Shown here piece after piece: positions 22,757 through 34,519 of a stretch of DNA of 64,000 nt (positions are counted from its first letter, which is position 1; each line of letters starts with the position of its first letter). The notes beneath the pieces are model-generated. The model was given only the letters and a program-made list of their open reading frames with translations, ran no database searches and was not told where the DNA came from. Made by a program: the position numbers and the translations under genes. The stretch is from the NCBI GenBank assembly GCA_948567375.1, contig OX419758.1, forward strand, positions 35,903,001 to 35,967,000. Reading direction: 5' to 3'. This DNA is from Lunularia cruciata. Lineage: Eukaryota > Streptophyta > Marchantiopsida > Lunulariales > Lunulariaceae.

Positions 22757-23349
22757 ACCTGACATCATGACAATCAGCCTTTCACCTTGGAATTCCAATT
22801 CTTCACTCCACACTACACTCTCTCTTCTATATCCAGGCAAGTTGTCCTCCTCCAGGGAAATTCCCTATCAGTTCCTATCCAAACCTCCATTTAGGTGCAG
22901 GTCTTCTCTCAAAACCCTTCCCTGCTGTCTTCTCACTGCATCAGCAAGAGTCTCCTTGAAATTTCCTCACTCTTGCACTTCTGTCCAACCAAGGCAGAAA
23001 ACTCACCCTCTAGAGAAAACAATCTTCCTCTTCCTTCACTTTTGTCTCCTCTGTCTCAACCAACCAAAACCCTACCTCAAAAGTCTTCTCTCTCTTTTCC
23101 TATCACTCATGAAGCTGAAGCAAACTCAAAACCTCCTTCACTCTTGCTCATTCAAAAAATTTCTTGTATCTCTTGCACATCATTACTCTCACAATGACAA
23201 GCTGCTCCAGCAAGAAGGATTGCCATCCGGGCAAAAGTAGAGACATGATCTGATTACAAAAGGCTTTGAATTTTTGACAAGTCGAGTAGTCTGAGTGCAA
23301 GCAGCTAGGTGCCCGGTGCACTCTTGAGACCAACAATTCCCTACAACAC
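22757..23349. other. Unassigned C/T-rich DNA right of E2
   Basis: About 590 bp with no match to the LTR family. It is rich in CTC, CTTC and CCAAAC runs. An open frame crosses from L7 into this stretch but starts inside the LTR and has no recognisable domain. Together with 10273-10637 it is the likely pre-insertion site of E2. The right edge at about 23350 is a truncation point of L8, not an LTR terminus. Confidence 0.5.
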
Positions 23350-24271
23350 CACCAATCTCACACTCTACCCTATTTGTGCATATTGCTCATCACTACTTCT
23401 AATCTGAAGAATGTATTATTGCTCGTCCGCATCAACATCTCTACTCAAGTCAAGATGGAAGTGCAACACCATCTTTTGTCACTGCCACATTTAGTAGATT
23501 CAACCCCAAGTAAAAATGGGCTGCAAATGGCACAATGTAGTGTGGAGGCGTCTTATCCCATAAATTCCACACAAATTGTCTCATGCGTTGATAAAAGCAC
23601 TTTGCCCAATTGATGGGTTCCCTTGCAAACATCTTATGGAAAAACATTACTTGGTGATTCATGACATAAGTGGTTTGCTATGGTTTGAAAATGACCATCA
23701 TTGCTCCTATGATGTCTCTCATCACAAGGTCCTTATAACTCTTGACCTTATATTCATTCTTTGTGCATTTTGAAGAAAAGGTGTCTCTTACTTCTTGGGT
23801 TTCTTCAGCTACCTCTCCTTTTCCCAAGAATGTAGCTTGTTGCTCCTCACCAGCCTCTCTTCTGAGTACTAACCTCCAATCCAACTCTATCCAAGGAGTC
23901 AAATTTCCTCTTTTCCCTTCCTCCTCGGGTCCCTCCGAACACTTACTCTCTATTATCTTGGTCATGAAACCTGGAAAACTAAGGTTCTAGTTCCATGCCA
24001 GAAACGTGATCTGAAGCCTACTCAAGACTTTGATCCTGGCAATCATATCTAACCTCCAAATTGCATGATTTCTCACTGCAAATTCTGAGTTCTTCTTTCC
24101 ACCTCCCACCTTACTCTCCTCTACTTTGAATTTTTGAAAACTCTTCCTCTCAATCCTTGGATTGATGATCCTGACTTCCTCTTGATGCATAAAGGCATCT
24201 CTTACTACAATCCCTTCTCCACAATCTCCCTTAGGATGACTTTGTAATGGCAATGGGAAGTTACTTGTCAT
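23350..24271 (-). pseudogene. LTR gene N-terminal domain, L8 copy (type I)
   Basis: ATG at 24271 (MTSNFPLPLQS). The weak TATA form TATAAGT starts 34 bp upstream. Most of the N-terminal domain is readable in pieces (24271-23987, 23965-23678, 23662-23450). Marks include KNSEFAVRNHAIWRLD, KRGNLTPWIELDW, MFAREPINWAKCF and VPFAAHFYLGLNLLN. Two frame breaks or stops separate the pieces. The linker and coiled coil are lost with the LTR truncation. In this copy the domain has not suffered the 165 bp deletion shared by L10 and L15. Confidence 0.75.
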
Positions 24272-24701
24272 TCCTCTTTGCTTTGTCTCAATCCCAAAAC
24301 TTATAGTTAAATGTTTTCTCAATCTCCTTTCACTCCGAGCTTCTACCAAGAAATCACACCTTTTGCATGCTCCTCTTCTATCAATGTCAATTTCCCCCAC
24401 TCATAGGCCAGCTGTTTTGTGTGTGGTACCTTCTTGAATGTCCGACCTTGAAGGAAAGTTGTTACACTATCCTCACCTTGGGTTGAGCACACCTAGATGA
24501 AGTATCATTATGTCAGGTTGAATGCTAACATGACTAATTTGAGTACTTCATTTCTAACACAAAGTCACGTTATTTCGGGTTACAACCCAAAGATACCATC
24601 TTAATGCCTTCTAATGCTATACAAGTACAATAAAACTTTTTATGTACAACACTTCTTCAAAAGAGGATGAAAACTTACCCAAAAAAAATGTGGGTACCAC
24701 A
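23350..24701 (-). mobile_element. L8: 3'-truncated family A LTR, minus strand
   Basis: Contains the 5' end of an LTR (plus strand ends TGTGGGTACCACA at 24701), the first promoter region and the N-terminal domain of a type I LTR gene. It is cut off at about 23350 at the start of the acidic linker. The 5' terminus sits directly against gag sequence of E3' with no polypurine tract between, so L8 looks like an insertion into that gag and not its own 3' LTR. Confidence 0.75.
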
Positions 24702-24833
24702 GGGCAATTCAAAGACCAATGGCCTATAGAGCCACAATTATAACAAGCACTCAAGGCAACATTTTGAGGCTTATTTTGGCCACCCATTGGTGGTCTTCAT
24801 GGGAGAGCATTGTAGTTGTACTCCCTTGGTCCA
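24702..24833 (-). pseudogene. gag zinc-knuckle fragment of E3'
   Basis: A 132 bp minus-strand piece carrying the second Cys-His knuckle region (plus strand AGCCACAATTATAACA). It continues at 28391 once L9 is removed. It is cut on the left by L8. Confidence 0.8.
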
Positions 24834-25047
24834 TGTGGTTCCCACAATTTTTTGTTTTGGATAGTTTTAGGAAAATTTGAAGAAGAAGTACACGGATAAA
24901 GCCTAAAGAGTGCTAAACCAAGAAGAAATAAGAAGTGGGGGTTTGGAGTAAACACAAAGTTGACCTCGGGTCAAGATTGAAGAAGACAAAGATGAAGAAA
25001 AAGAAGAAAAAGGTGAGCAACTGAAGAATGACCAATCGGGGCAGGAC

Positions 25048-25054
25048 TATAAAA
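25048..25054 (+). promoter_or_regulatory. TATA box of the L9 LTR gene
   Basis: TATAAAA lies 34 bp before the ATG at 25082, the type II spacing. Confidence 0.6.
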
Positions 25055-25081
25055 TTACAAGTTGTGCGAGGAAGTAGAGCA

Positions 25082-27607
25082 ATGTCCAGCCGCTACCCGA
25101 TTCCTATTCAGAGTCAACCCAAAGTAATGCAAATTGTAAATCCACAAGAAGAGGAGTGGGTTAGGATCTCGAGAATGATCTTTGACAAGAAAAAGGTGAG
25201 GAAGCACACAATGACCCCAAAAGTGAGTAAGCAGAGCACAATGAGGGGGCTGCAATTTGTAGGCTAGAAGTAATAGCACGGATTGAAGTCTTGACAAGAC
25301 TTTGTATCACATTCTTGGCCTAGAATTGGAAGTTCAGTTTTCCAGGTTTTATGGTAGAAATCACAACGAGCAATTGCAAGGATGGACTGAAGCACAAGGG
25401 GAAGAGAAGAAATTCACTTGATGGACGGAGGCAGATTGGAGAGTAGTTTTGGGAAGAGAAGTAGGAGAGATAGGAGGTACCACCTTCTATTGGAAGTGTG
25501 ATGCTTTAAAAGAGACTGCCAAAGTGAGGAATTTGTTCAATCACCCTCGCACCAAGAATGAGTATAAGGTGGAGAGTTATAGAGACCCCAAGTAGAGAGG
25601 GATAGTAAGCACAATGATGGCAATGTTCAAGCCAGAGCAAACCACCTATGTTACTATGCAATAGGCGGTGTTCTTTCACCAAATGTTTGCAGGAGAGGCA
25701 ATAGATTGGGCAAAATGTTTGCATCAAAGAGTGGGGTAGATGATTTCAGGGTAGAGAATGGATATGCCACTGCTTTATTTTGTGCCCTTCGTAGTGCACT
25801 TTTATTTTGGGTTGAACTTGCTGACCTCGGAAGAAAGAAATCAAATGCACTCGCACTTTCATCCGGATTTGCGGAAGGAGGTAGAATGTAGATGAGCAAT
25901 ATTATATGGAGAGAGTGCGAGATAGAGATGAGTACTACAAGAAGAGTAGGAAGGAGAAAATTGTAGCAATTGACCTTCCAAGGGCTAGAAAGAGAGCCAA
26001 GCCCGAGAGTCATGTTACGATAGTCCAGCCCCAAAAAGTGCCAAAGCTTAACCCAACGGCGGTGATGGTGAAGACAAAGGAAGCCACACCGGAATTGGAA
26101 GAAGAGTCAGAAGGAGAAACTAGATCAAAGGGAGAAATGTGAGGAGAAGAAGAGGAGTTCATGCTACAAAGTGAAGAATTGAGCAATGACAATGAAGGTG
26201 AGGCGGAGGTTCAGCAAACACAAAGGCTGATGGTCGAGGCAGGAAAGCCGAGTCCCAAAGTTTCTATGCTTGAACAAGGAAGTGAGAAGAAGAAGGGAGA
26301 GGAAGTCGTGGCACAACCCTAGACTGCCAAGGGGAAGAACATTATGACTGCAGCCAAAGTGGGCCCAATAAAGTTAGCATGGAAGAGGAGGAAGAAACTT
26401 TGAAAGTACAAAGAACGTGACTTCAAGGCAAGGTGCAAGAAGTAGAGTGGTTGGAACTCAAAGGCCGAGCCGATGGCGAGAAGTGCAAAGGAGTGGAATA
26501 TCTGTCAAAGGTAGTATGTCTGCTGTTGATGTTTCTACAGCAGAAGAAGATGGTGATGGTAAGTGCCAATCTTGAGGTGCGGGATGAGTTGGCAGTAGTG
26601 AAGACCTGGAGTGCGGAAGCCTTGTTGTTGCAAAATAAGTTCATGAGGGTCGAGATGGAAGCAGAAGAACTTTGGGTTGAGGAGGTTCTTTGGAGTAAGC
26701 AATTTGAGGTGATGAGGGAGGATCTAGTAAAGAGTCACGAGGAGGCAAAGGAGATGACCATGTTTGTTGTAGTGTTGAAGGGGGAAATTGCAGATGCCCA
26801 AGTAGAGTTAATCCACTTGAAAGCAATTACATCGGTGATAGAGCAAGAGTTGGAGAGTCTCAAGAAGGAGGCAGCGGAGAAAGATCAAGCCTGGCAGTGA
26901 GAGTTAGCGAAGCATGGTAGAGAAGAAGATTGGTTGCAAGGATTGGTGCGGGTAGCAAAGGAGCAAATCTCTATGAATCGGAGGGAGAAGGAGGCATTGA
27001 AGGCCAAATTTGAAGACAAGCTCAAGATGTATCATAGTGAATTGGAGGAAGAAAGGAAGAAGAAGAAGCTTGCAATCATAGGAGAAGATGATAAGGTAGT
27101 CAAAGTAGTCAATGAAATCAAGGCAATATGAAGCACAAAAGTTGAAGGTAAACTCAAGGAGACAAGATTGCATGAGCTGAAGTTATTGGTGTAGGAGATG
27201 CGCAAGAGAAAGGAAAAGGACACAAAGTTGAATAATTTATCAATTCATCTATGAGAACGAGTAGATAGGAAGATGTTAAAGGTAGGAGACAATGTGTGTC
27301 TCAGACTAGATCTTGTTAGAACGGAGTTAAATAAACGTTATAGTGAGGTACAAGAAGTACAAAGACCCAAAGTTGTAGAAGTAGGAGGACATGTGTCTTT
27401 GGAGTTGTTCTTTGAAACCTTAGAGAAGAGTGAGTCAAGAGATACCAAGTTAGAAAGATTACTTGAGACCTCAATTGTATTTGTACTGAAGAGATTGTAG
27501 AAATAGAAGAGTTAGGAGTAGGATTAGATAGACCCAAGGATGGTGGAATTATCAAGGGATCATTGGGTTTGGGAGCTAAAGTTGAGGTTGACATCAGATT
27601 GGAGTAG
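25082..27607 (+). pseudogene. LTR-encoded coiled-coil protein, L9 copy (type II)
   Basis: The most complete type II copy in length, about 842 codons if unbroken. It starts MSSRYPIPIQSQPKV. The N-terminal domain (25082-25910) has several TAG/TGA stops but keeps FLAWNWKFSFPGFM, MFAGEAIDWAKC and AHFYFGLNLL. A Lys/Pro linker with two basic patches spans 25920-26350. The coiled coil spans 26433-27131, with a 155-codon open stretch of dense heptads (KGEIADAQVELIHLKA). The C-terminal part (27273-27607) carries RLDLVRTELNKRYSEV. No catalytic motif is recognisable. Type I and type II coiled coils differ strongly in sequence but share length and position. Confidence 0.75.
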
Positions 27608-27726
27608 TAATAGTTTTTGAGATCTGAAGAGGTAGATATGAAGAGGTGCATTGTCATTTCGGATCTGTAGGTAGGAAGAGTTGTTAGAGAATGGTATAGT
27701 TGTTAGTAATTGTCAATTGCTTTGCC

Positions 27727-27734
27727 TATTTAAA
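27727..27734 (+). promoter_or_regulatory. Second TATA-like box of L9
   Basis: TATTTAAA lies about 120 bp after the gene stop, at the conserved second-promoter position. Confidence 0.5.
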
Positions 27735-28390
27735 GGTGGCATTTGCAATCATATGTTGTTCAGTGCTCATAATTTCTGAGAATAGATAACACGAAGTGTT
27801 TTGAAGTAGTGCTTGTTGTTTGAGTTTAATTCCAAGTATCAACATTGTATCTATGTTTGTGAGTGTGAAGAGAATTTCAAAGTGCAAATCAGTGTGTTTG
27901 TTGGATGTTGGATTCCACAGCCTTGATCTTCATTAATATGTGTTTGATCTTGAGTGAAGTGCAATCGAAGCAATACCTTGATAGATCTAAGAGAAATTGT
28001 AGTGTTGGTAGTATTGTGCATTTGTGAGTGCAGCACAAAGTTGATGTAAAGCAATTTCAATGAAGGAAGTTGTGGCTTCAGTAGAGGGATGGAACACAAT
28101 TCTAAGGCAAAGTCGTTTTATAGTGAAGTGCCGTTTTGGGAGAGCCTAAATCATCACAATCAAGATTGTTTGGAAAGATTTGATGGAGTTGTGATTGAGA
28201 AGTGTTAATTCATGACGAGATTGCAAATCAGTGCTTGTTACTCTCTTTTAGGTGTGGTTTCTACTTGAGGGACTACTTGAGAGACTCGTGACTTTTGACT
28301 TTGTATTTGGGCATTTCTGACCAATATCTCTGTGGGAACAAACTTTACTTACCTAATTACCGCAAAAGTGATATTTGCCGGGTTGTCACA

Positions 28391-30083
28391 GTCCATATCT
28401 CAGACCTTTATATGATGTGCTTGGTTGAGGCTTTACATCTTGGGTCTGGTACACTACCTCTTCTTCCTTACATTGGCCCCAACCTAGAACCCAATCAATT
28501 TGTTGCACCAGAAATGCATTCCAAGTCAAGCACTGTTATTTGCATGGCTTGACTTGCCATATGCAGTACACCATACATTTGGTCTACCAAATAAAGGAGG
28601 CTTTCTTTGGTCCTTAGTCCCAATCATTTGGATCTTAAAATTTTCAAACTCTTTAATCATAGTCTCCAGCTTATTGTCTATCTTATTCACACATTTTGCT
28701 GAAGGTCTTACTAGTTTCTTTCCTCCCTTGCCTTTGTATTTTTCTTGACTTTGATTCTTCTTTGGATTCCAAAGAAGAACTTAAAGATGTGGAGGATTCC
28801 TCCAAAGAAGGGAATGTATTGCAAGAAGCTATTTGTCTGAACTTCTTGCCTTTCTTTTCCCGATTTCCTCAATTTCCAAAAAAATGAGAGTGGGCGGCCT
28901 TGTAGCGGGCGTTATGTTTGAGTACCTTGTCTAGGCAAGTTATATTCCCCTCCTTGGCAAAGATCCAAGTTTTTGGTGACAAACCTCCAAGGAACCAGGT
29001 AATGGCTTGGCCATTGGAGTAACTCATCACACCCGATTGCTTTGGGACTCAATTCAAAAGGGCCATGAACCACTTAGAGTAGTCTCTCAACTTCTCCTTC
29101 TTCACTCTATCCAAATCATTGAGTGTTGCAAAGACACTTGTGTGATAATCAACTTCTTGAAATCATGCCAGGAAGCCATCTCTCAAATCTGCCTAATCGG
29201 TTGGTATGAACCCCTTCTAGGTTACATGCGTATACTAGCTTTGAGCCTTCTTTTAGAGCATACTTGGGAAAATGTGCAAACAATCTATAGAATCATGTTC
29301 GTTGTTGGCAAAGGAAATGAACTCAAATTCTTTGATGAATTTGTCAAGATCTTCATCTTATTCTATCCTCTTATACTTCAAGTATGCATGTCGGGTGACA
29401 GGTAATGAATTCATTCTTTGGCTCTACAGAATGGATGGGGTAAGGTTGAACTTGATGGTCCTAAGGAACTAGCTAGTATTGACGTTGTGTTGATAGCCCA
29501 AGGGTTCTAATTCTTCAAGTTCAAGTTGGGACTTTGTCAACAAATTCTTCTTCTCTAGTGATGTCGACTTCAACCCAAGCCAAAGGAAGAGGTTTAATAT
29601 CCTTTGAATGCTCTTCAAGATTCTGTTGAGCCAACTAATGAATCTTATGTGTAAGAGTTTTTTGCACTATTCTCCCATTAAAACTCATGATGTCTTCTCA
29701 CGAATAAAATCTTTGATAAATTTGACTCCCTTGACAACTTTAGAGAAGTCCCGTGTACTAGGTTGCAATGAATATGTTTGTCCATTGGTGTCTTTCTTCT
29801 TCTTGGGATTAGGAGATGTGAACTATCCTTGCCACCCAACTTTGCATTTCTTTTGTTTGAGTTCTTGCAAGGCTTCTTGAATATCTTAAAGAAGTTGTAG
29901 ATCCAACACCTCCTTTTTAGATGCTTCAATTGTGGTTGGACTCTTCCAATGTTCTTCTTCTTCTTGTAGTAATGTTTATTTATGAGCTCTCTCCTCTTAT
30001 TGTTCTTTCAATGCAAACATTCATATTGTTTGCAATCTCAATGTGAGATTTGGCTTCATTGTCTTCCACTTCCAAGATTTGTA
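28391..30083 (-). pseudogene. gag, element E3'
   Basis: Minus-strand gag, continuous with 24702-24833 after removal of L9. In sense order: N-terminal Glu/Lys-rich helix (30080-29780), linker with a decayed NLTNWN-type block, capsid core (29400-28920), Lys/Ser-rich spacer (28890-28680) and the first Cys-His knuckle near 28560. It is heavily mutated, with most CpG sites lost. Protease and pol are absent. The primer-binding site and L10 lie directly upstream, so L10 acts as its 5' LTR. Confidence 0.8.
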
Positions 30084-30101
30084 TCCTTAGCAGCGGCACC
30101 A
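30084..30101 (-). other. Primer-binding site, E3'
   Basis: The minus strand reads TGGTGCCGCTGCTAAGGA, a tRNA-Asp-type site, seven bases from the LTR end at 30109. Confidence 0.75.
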
Positions 30102-30108
30102 AAAACCA

Positions 30109-31933
30109 TGTGACAACCCAACAAGTATCACTTTTGTGTTAATCAGCAAGTAAAAGTTCTTTCCTATAGAGATATGAGTCACAAATGGTCAAATACAAAG
30201 GTAAAAATAACAATTTAGTTCTTCTTGAATTCATCTTTAGTCTCTCAAGTAGAAACTACACCCAGAAGAGAGTAACAAGCAATGATTTCAGTATCATCAC
30301 AAATTAACACTCCTTCATCACAACTCCATCAAATTCTCTCCAAATAAATCTTGATTGTGATGATTTAGATTCTCCCAAAGATGGCTACTTCATTGCAAAA
30401 TGACTTCACCTCAAAATTGCATTCCACCCCTCCACTGAAGGCACAACTTCTTTGATCAAAATTGCATCACACCAAGCTCATGTTGTACTCATAACTTCTC
30501 ACAACAACGCAATTACCACCAGGTCTTTCTTTGGGTTCACTTTCTTGGTCTTTTGTGGTCTTGCCGCCGCTACTTCTTCTTCAAGTCGACTCCTTTTCCT
30601 TGACTTTGGAGCATTTACCTCCAATCTCACACTCTGCTCCGTCTATGTGTAGTATTTGTCACTACTTCTGATCTAAAGAATGTATTTTTTCTCATCTGCA
30701 TCAACATCTCTCTTTAAGTTGGGATGGAAGTGCAACACCATCTTGTGTTGTTTTGCCACATTCAATAGATTCAATCCCAAGTAAAAATGGGCTGCAAATG
30801 GCACAATGTAGTGTGGAGGTGACTTATCTTGCAAATTCCACACCATTTGTCTTGTGCGCTGATGGAAACACTTTGCCCAATTGATCGATTCCCCTGCAAA
30901 CATCTTATGGAAAAACACTGCTTGATGTTTCATCACATAAGTGGTTTGCTCTGGCTTGAAGATGACCATCATTGCTCCTATGATGCCTCTCCTCGTAGGG
31001 TCCTTATAACTCTCAACCTTGTATCCATTCTTTGTGTCTTTTGAAGAAAAGTCATCTTGTACTTCTTGGGTTTCTTCAACTACTTTGCCTCTTACTCTCT
31101 ACTATTTTGGTCATGAAGCTTGGAAAACTCAGATTCCAATTCCATGCCAGAAATGTGATCCAAAGCCTACTCAAGTCTTTGATTCTAAGGATCTACTTCT
31201 CCTCTCCCCAAGAACGTGGCACCTTGCTCCTCACCCGCCTCTCTTTTGAGTACTAATCTCCAATCCAACTCTGTCCATCAAGTCGGATTCTTATGATCAC
31301 ATCTAACCTCCAAATTGCATGATTTCTCATTGCAAATTCCGAGTTCTTCTTTCCACCTCCCATCTTACTCTCCTCTACTTTGGGTTGGTGACTACTCTTC
31401 CACCCAACTCTCAGACTAACAATCTTGACATCCTCTTGATGCACAAGTGCATCTCTTACTACAATCCTTTTCCTTGATCTCCCTCAAGATGATTCCTTAA
31501 TGGCAATGAGAAGTTATGGGTCATCTCTTTGTCCCAATCCCAAATTTTATAGTGGCATGTCTCCTCAGTCTTTCTTCACTTTGAGCTTCTACCAAGAAAT
31601 CACACCTTCTGCATGCTCTTGTCAATGTCAATTTTCCCCCGCTCATAGGCCAACCATTTTTGTGTGCGATACTTTCTTGAATGTCCAACTCCAAAGGAAA
31701 GTTGTTACATTGTTCTCACCTCAAATTGAGCATCTCGAGACAAAGTTTCCTTACTTTGGGTTGAATACTGACAAGACCAATCTGAGTACTTTGTCTTTTG
31801 ACATGAATTCACTTTACCTTAGGTTACAATGCAAAGACATCATTCTTTTGCCTTCTAGTGCCATACAAGTACAATACAACTTTGTTTGTATAGTTCTCCT
31901 TTAAAAATAGGGAAAAAAATTGTGGGTACCACA
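30109..31933 (-). mobile_element. L10: E3 3' LTR, also 5' LTR of E3'
   Basis: A 1,825 bp internally deleted LTR. The left end (TGTGACAACCCAACAAGTATC) abuts a primer-binding site and gag. The right end (TGTGGGTACCACA at 31933) abuts a polypurine tract and the pol 3' end. It therefore serves two internal regions in tandem. A deletion near 30490 removes the second promoter, C-terminus, coiled coil and much of the linker. Another removes about 165 bp of N-terminal domain at about 31089, with part of that segment displaced to 31180-31290. Confidence 0.8.
30673..31524 (-). pseudogene. LTR gene N-terminal domain, L10 copy (type I)
   Basis: ATG at 31524, 27 bp after TATAAAA (31545-31551). Readable pieces are 31444-31253 and 30972-30673. 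The second runs 99 open codons through MFAGESINWAKCFHQRTRQMV, split here by no stop, to HFHPNLKRDVDADE. The KRGNPARW segment is missing through the deletion shared with L15. A short TARGET-like remnant of it lies displaced at 31180-31290, an arrangement not seen in any other copy. Confidence 0.7.
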
Positions 31934-34106
31934 TACCCCCTTCCTTAAAATGTGAGTGGCCCCGCAAACATAGACCTTGGGTGTCCTAGAGACCTTTGAG
32001 TCTATTGTCTAGTATTTTTTAACTCTCCACCTAAGGAGTTCACTTGAGTGGCAAATGGTTGCTCCTCCAAGTCTGAAATGGACCCATTGTCATAAATATG
32101 AAGTGCTCGATAGTGCTCCATCCATCTCAAATGCAATTTTCCTATAAAAATATTTGGCAATTGTCATATAACAAAACCAAATCTCCTTCACGAACATTAA
32201 CAGGCTTGATGTGCTTATAATGCATGACTTTCCTTTATTCTTATACTTCTTTTATGGTTTGCATTGCATTGTCTTTTTTCTCTTCCAACCACATCGGTTG
32301 ATGGATCCAAAGATCGTGACTTTCTTCTTTTGACAACCATTATGTAATACTCCAAGGACAAGAGAGGAGAGAAAACATAGATTACACACTCAAACATTTG
32401 GTGCCCCAAAGGAGCACCTTCTCTTTATTATATAGACAAAGAGGATCTCCTCTAAGGAAGCTCCACAATAGGATTAGGCACACAGATAGGTGACATGTTA
32501 GCAAGCTCCACCCTTGGATTACTTACTTGGATGGGTGACATGTTGGTCTAGGTCCTATCTGGTTGGTCAAACAAGCTTTGATCGGAGGGAATCTTCCTGT
32601 AGGAGTCTTAGAATCACGTAAGGTATCATTGGAAAGCTCTTGACGAGACCAACCAGGGGGGAAGGAAGGCCAACCTTTACTCCATTGGGGAGAAGAATCA
32701 ATACCTTTTTGAGGCCTAATTCATCCGTTTAGGCCTCCAAAATTGCCTTCAAAGATTTCAGGCATATTTCGGTTCCTACTCTATTTGTAGAAGTCCCCTC
32801 TTGGTGATACCTCTTTTTGATCTGTTTAGTCCATCATATGAAACATCCTTCCAGATGTTACCAAACCAATTCTCACCTTTAAATCATATGTCTAGCTATT
32901 GGTTCTAAGGTTCTCAAGTCTATTTTGGTTTCTACCTTATTTGTGAAAGTACTCTTTTGGTGATACTTATATCCGATCTATTTTGACCATCATGTATAAC
33001 ATCATTCTAGATGTTACCAAACCAAATTTCACATCTAGATCATATGGATAGCTCTTGGTATTACACATTCCTCACATAGCATCCGGTACATTAGTATCTC
33101 ATATTCAACTAGTAGGATGGGGTGCAAGCCATATGTCAAGACGTATGGAGTTTGCTTGGTTGTGATCTTTTCCATCATTTGATATGCCCATAACATGGCT
33201 GGTAACTTTGTATCCCAATCATAGGCATAATTGACATTTACCTTATTAAGAATTTTATAGAGTAACCCATTTTCCTTCTCTGTTAGGCCATTTACTTTGG
33301 GATTATAAGGAGTTGTCTTTCAATGTTTAATCTGAAAGTACTTGGTTAACACCTCCATCACATAGTTCAAGAAATGTGTCCCTCTATCACTGACCAATTC
33401 CAAAGGACATCTATATCGTGAGACGATATTTTGAAAGAAAAATTCTGCCATTGTTCTCGCATCATCTCTATGAGTGGCTTTGGCTTCAACCATCTTAGTA
33501 GCATAGTCAGTGCAAACCAAAATTTATATTTTTCTTGTTACCTGGATTGCCGGTTGTATTGGTCCCACAAAATCAATTCCCCATTTCTCAAATGAGACCA
33601 ATGGTAAAATTGGTCTCAAAGGCCATTGGGAAGTAGCCATTTGCTTTCTTGTTCTCTGACAAGCATCACAACTTTGGATATGGACATGTGTGTCTTTATA
33701 CATTGTAGGCCACCAATACCCCAAGGAAAGAATCTTCTTTACAGTATTCTTTAGGGCATAGTGTCCTCCCGCTGCTTTGGAGTGTAAAGACTCAATTACT
33801 CCTCTACCTTTGTATGTCTCCAAGCATCACAGAAGTACTTCATCTTTGCACATCTTGAATAAAATGTTGTGTTTAAGTTGATACGGCCCTATTTTCCTGA
33901 GAAAAACTGCCCTCTGCTCTGAGTCTAGCTCATCAAGACATTGGAGAGTATGCAATAGTGATATTCTACTGCATACCTTGTACTTTGCAATTGTTGACCT
34001 CCCATTCTTGGTCTTGAGTTTCTAACCTGGATAGGAAGTCCACTTTTGAATGCAAAGCTCCCTTCCTTACTTGTACAATATATGTGAATTCTTGCAATAA
34101 CAAGAT
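31934..34106 (-). pseudogene. pol 3' part of E3: RNase H end and integrase
   Basis: Minus-strand pol, interrupted at 32343-33065 by an unrelated solo LTR. In sense order: the end of RNase H/connection (34106-33966, KGALHSKVDFLSRLE), the integrase zinc-binding His-His-Cys-Cys region (33823-33660, with GGHYALKN, GYWWP and SCDACQ), the catalytic core with first Asp in KWGIDFVGP (about 33570) and second Asp in LVSDRGTHF (about 33385), then the Glu region towards 33250. The C-terminal part ends at about 31990. Several stops are present. A GA-rich polypurine tract (31934-31947) borders L10. It aligns throughout with E4 38220-39690. Confidence 0.85.
32343..33065 (-). mobile_element. Solo LTR of an unrelated retrotransposon
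   Basis: A 723 bp insertion in E3 integrase with termini TGTAATAC and GTATTACA (perfect 8-bp inverted ends, TG...CA). The flanks are CATTA and CATTC, a 5-bp duplication with one mismatch. E3 pol reads on across it, as the uninterrupted E4 copy shows at 38600-38640. Its interior has no coding frame and shares nothing with family A. An AT-rich TATTATATAG motif lies at 32435-32450. The size and ends fit an LTR; strand is uncertain. Confidence 0.75.
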
Positions 34107-34492
34107 TGTGGTGCCCACATTTTTTGTTTTTTCACAATAAAGGAGAAGAAGTTGTATAGAGAAGTTGGATTGCGCCTGTATGGCCAAAGAAAGTGAAGAA
34201 AAGAGTCTTTGGGATGAAACCCAAAGTAAAATGACTTTGGGTCATAAGGCAAAGTACTCGGAAATGCCTTGTCAGCATACAATACAAAGTAAATTGTCAT
34301 TGGATCGGAGGGAGCTCAACCCGAGGCAAAGACAGTCTAACAACCTTTCGTCGGGGTGAGAAATTCAAGAAGGGGCCGTTTCAAAACTAGCGGCTCATAC
34401 GCACAAAGGTTGATTGACAGTGATAAGTGCATGCCGGAGGTGTGATTTCTCGGTAGAAACTCGACGTGACGGAAGACAAAGAAGCACAACTC

Positions 34493-34499
34493 TATAAAA
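34493..34499 (+). promoter_or_regulatory. TATA box of the L11 LTR gene
   Basis: TATAAAA lies 27 bp before the ATG at 34520, the type I spacing. Confidence 0.6.
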
Positions 34500-34519
34500 A
34501 TCAAAACTGCAACAACAAA

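Larger units (their letters stand above)
24834..28390 (+). mobile_element. L9: solo LTR, type II, plus strand
   Basis: A 3,557 bp LTR from TGTGGTTCCCACAATTTTTT to TTGCCGGGTTGTCACA. The 5-bp duplication is perfect: GTCCA at 24829-24833 and at 28391-28395. Removing L9 rejoins gag exactly. This is the cleanest solo LTR in the window and shows that the whole segment, including its 2.5 kb gene, is one LTR unit. Confidence 0.93.

Noticed and set aside
22671-23240. A 189-codon open frame right of L7.
   Set aside because: It starts inside the LTR end, crosses into C/T-rich DNA and has no recognisable domain. Low-complexity pyrimidine-rich DNA often gives such frames.
32343-33065. A MITE or other small DNA transposon.
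   Set aside because: TG...CA ends, size of 723 bp and a 5-bp duplication fit a solo LTR better. The short 8-bp inverted ends are also usual for LTRs, but the alternative is not fully excluded.
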